From NCBI RefSeq assembly GCF_024623785.1, contig NZ_JANKBZ010000011.1, forward strand, positions 1-64,000: a stretch of DNA of 64,000 nucleotides, written 5' to 3'. The position numbers and the translations under genes were made by a program. Under the pieces are notes generated by a model. The model saw nothing but the letters and a program-made list of their open reading frames with translations. It made no database searches and was not told the DNA's origin. Shown piece after piece: positions 62,114-64,000 of the stretch (position 1 is its first letter; the number at the start of each line of letters is the position of its first letter). Origin of the DNA: Archangium lipolyticum. Its GTDB lineage: Bacteria > Myxococcota > Myxococcia > Myxococcales > Myxococcaceae.

Positions 62114-62515
62114 TCAGGGCGCTTCGTGCAACAGGCGGACGACCGCTTCTGGCAGACGGGTGGGCCGGCCTTCGCGGCTCACGCAGGCATGCACGGTGCG
62201 CCCCGTGCACAGGGGGGTGTCCGAGCCTCCCTCGCGGAAGATCTCGTAGGAAAAAGTAAGCGACACCCGTTTGAGCTCGCTCACGCGGGTGCGCACGAGC
62301 AGCACGTCCTCGTAGCGGGCGGGCGACTTGTAGGAAGCGGTCGCCTCCACCACGGGCAGCATCAGTCCCTCGCGCTCCAGCTCGCGGTAGCTGCCCCCGC
62401 GCGAACGGAAGTACTCGCTCCGGGCGAACTCGAAGTAGCGGAAATAATTGGCGTAATACACGACACCCATCTGGTCCGTGTCGCCGTAGATCACTCGAAG
62501 TCGTGCCTCGACCAT
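62114..62515 (-). CDS. YbgC-type acyl-CoA thioesterase
   Basis: This 133-residue hotdog-fold thioesterase has the signature YGDTDQMGVVYYANYFRYFE, in which the Asp after YGDT is the catalytic residue. The rest has the family's strand pattern (LMLPVVEATASYKSPARYED, LVRTRVSELKRVSLTFSYEI). It hydrolyses acyl-CoA or acyl-ACP thioesters. ATG 62515 is used. It is the first gene of the operon with glpX. The substrate is unknown. Confidence 0.92.
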   Translation of the reverse strand: MVEARLRVIYGDTDQMGVVYYANYFRYFEFARSEYFRSRGGSYRELEREGLMLPVVEATASYKSPARYEDVLLVRTRVSELKRVSLTFSYEIFREGGSDTPLCTGRTVHACVSREGRPTRLPEAVVRLLHEAP

Positions 62516-62610
62516 GGGTCGCGCGGACCGTAACAGGGGAGTGTCCGACCGGAAAGCATGGCGCGAGGGAGTTGGTTGCTTCTGAGCACGAGGCGTAGAG
62601 GATCGCGCCC

Positions 62611-64000
62611 ATGCTCCGCGCCTTGACCCTGCTGCTGCTGCTCACCGCCCTCCCCGCCCTGGCGAAGCCGCCCCGGCTGACGCTCTTCATCACCGTGGAC
62701 GCGATGGGCTCGGACCTGTTGCTGCGCACGAAGCCGCGCCTCAAGGGCGGACTGCGGCAGCTCATCGACTCGGGCGCCTTCTATCCGTATGCGCGCTACC
62801 AGTACGCCAAGCCGCGTACCGCGCCGGGCCACGCCACGCTGGCCACCGGCGCCAACCCCTGGCGCCACGGAATCGTGGACAACCGGATCATCGACCGGGC
62901 CACGGGCAAGCCCGAGCGCGTCTTCCCGGACGCCGCGCATCCGGTGCTGGAGGCGCCCCTCTCCGTGGAAGACGTGAGCCCGGCCAACCTCATGGCGGAG
63001 ACGCTCGCGGACAGGCTGCGGCTGAACACCCAGGAGCAGGGCAAGGCCCTCGCGTTCGCGGGCAAGGCGCGCTCGGCGATCCCCCTGGCCGGCAGGCTCG
63101 GACAAGCCTACTGGTACGACGAGACGGTGGGGAAGTTCGTCACGGGCACCTGGTACACCAAGGAGCTGCCCGGCTGGCTCAAGGCCTTCAACGCGGCCAA
63201 CCCGCCCGAAGCCACCTTCGGCAAGGCCTGGGAGCCGCTGCTGCCGCGCACCGAGTACGTGGGTGAGGATGATCGGCCCTACGAGGGCGAGTACTACGGG
63301 CTGGGGCGCGCCTTCCCCCACCCGCTCAACGGGGGCCTCCCCTCGCCCGGACCCCAGTCGTACACCGCCTTCGCCATCTCTCCCCTGTCGTTGGACCTGG
63401 TGGTGAAGGCCGCCCGGGCCGCCATCGAGGGCGAGGGGCTGGGCAAGGACGAGGTGCCGGACCTGCTCGCGGTGAGCTTCAGCGCCACGGATCGCGTCTT
63501 CCACCAGTACGGCCCCCACTCGTGGGAGATGCAGGACACGATGTACCGGCTGGACAAGGCGGTGGGTGACCTGGTGGCCCTGGCCGAGAAGGCGGCGGGA
63601 GGCCGGGCCAATCTCCTCGTGGTGCTCTCGGCCGACCACGGTGGCGCGGCGGTGCCCGAGCACTGGGCGGCCCAGGGAGTGGGAGCGGAACGGGTGGACC
63701 CGAAGGCCCTCTCCAAGGGGCTGACCGAGGCGCTGCGGGCGCAGTTCGGCGGGGACGTCACCGCCACCATCGAGGAGCTGGACGCGTACCTGGGGGGCAA
63801 GACGCTGGAAGGAGGCAAGGTGGACGGGGCGGCGGTGCGCCGGGCCGCGGCGGCCTGGCTGGCGAAGCAGCCGTCCATCTCCCTGGCGGTGGCGAGGGAC
63901 GACCTGTACACGGCGCCGGACGTGGCGGGGCTGATGGAGCCCCTGCGGCGTGGCTACTACGCGGGGCGCAGCGGCGACGTGCTCTTCGTGGTGAAGCCCT
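62611..64000 (+). CDS. PafA-like alkaline phosphatase superfamily protein (partial)
   Basis: The gene runs off the window end, so only the first 463 codons are seen. It starts at ATG 62611 with a signal peptide (LTLLLLLTALPALA). The body has TLFITVDAMGSDLLLRTK, KPRTAPGHATLATGANPWRH (Thr nucleophile in TAPGHAT), DLLAVSFSATDRVFHQYGPH and VVLSADHGGAAVPEHW. These match PafA-like alkaline phosphatases of the phosphodiesterase/alkaline phosphatase superfamily. It is a periplasmic or secreted phosphatase, and is divergent from the thioesterase gene. Confidence 0.88.
   Translation, partial: MLRALTLLLLLTALPALAKPPRLTLFITVDAMGSDLLLRTKPRLKGGLRQLIDSGAFYPYARYQYAKPRTAPGHATLATGANPWRHGIVDNRIIDRATGKPERVFPDAAHPVLEAPLSVEDVSPANLMAETLADRLRLNTQEQGKALAFAGKARSAIPLAGRLGQAYWYDETVGKFVTGTWYTKELPGWLKAFNAANPPEATFGKAWEPLLPRTEYVGEDDRPYEGEYYGLGRAFPHPLNGGLPSPGPQSYTAFAISPLSLDLVVKAARAAIEGEGLGKDEVPDLLAVSFSATDRVFHQYGPHSWEMQDTMYRLDKAVGDLVALAEKAAGGRANLLVVLSADHGGAAVPEHWAAQGVGAERVDPKALSKGLTEALRAQFGGDVTATIEELDAYLGGKTLEGGKVDGAAVRRAAAAWLAKQPSISLAVARDDLYTAPDVAGLMEPLRRGYYAGRSGDVLFVVKP

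Overview
This window looks like a chromosome segment of a myxobacterium, most likely from the Archangium/Cystobacter side of the order. The base composition is high in G+C, with strong G/C at third codon positions. Two secreted proteins end in MYXO-CTERM-type tails, histidine kinases and PATAN/MshEN regulators are abundant, and the lexA operator resembles the Myxococcus type. All calls come from reading the sequence; no database search was possible.

Region 1 (1-5 kb, minus strand) is a four-gene anti-phage operon. A CHAT-protease/SAVED effector is followed by a CD-NTase, a bacterial HORMA protein and a TRIP13-like AAA+ remodeller. The last three overlap by 1 or 4 bases. This is a type III CBASS arrangement in which the usual NucC nuclease is absent and a caspase-like SAVED protein takes the effector position. 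A 10+10 bp perfect palindrome lies upstream. The divergent neighbours encode a diiron ferritin-like protein and an MpaB-type oxygenase.

Region 2 (7-12 kb, minus) holds a LuxR-type regulator, an orphan sensor kinase whose sensor domain carries three single-base deletions, a nitroreductase-like protein and a phytanoyl-CoA dioxygenase-like enzyme.

Region 3 (12-20 kb, plus) is a 2366-residue lipoprotein made of 19 CARDB repeats, each with two invariant cysteines. A long hairpin and a cyclophilin follow.

Region 4 (20-34.8 kb) is a mixed accessory stretch. It has a transporter remnant, two unrecognised genes, GFA, two GNATs, YjbR, DoxX, a 955-residue polymorphic-toxin-like protein with a Cys/His/Asp set, a second orphan kinase, a beta-barrel protein, an MshEN (c-di-GMP-binding type) protein, a glyoxalase-fold protein and a receiver-PATAN protein.

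Region 5 (51.6 to 34.8 kb, minus) appears to be one long operon. A 1110-residue hybrid kinase with a degenerate GGDEF domain is followed by a second kinase, a FecR-domain protein, a beta-propeller MYXO-CTERM protein, a large secreted protein whose start codon is abnormal, a 1199-residue outer-membrane barrel and another MYXO-CTERM protein. It looks like a sensory and cell-surface module.

Region 6 (51.8-64 kb) contains lexA with its operator. Next comes a minus-strand run eno-surE-NlpD-like-Cys-rich-barrel-TPR lipoprotein that ends at a strong terminator. Last are an ADP-ribosylglycohydrolase-like protein lacking the usual TDDT motif, a 59-residue conserved-looking protein, an SRPBCC/glpX/thioesterase operon, and an alkaline-phosphatase-superfamily protein running off the end.
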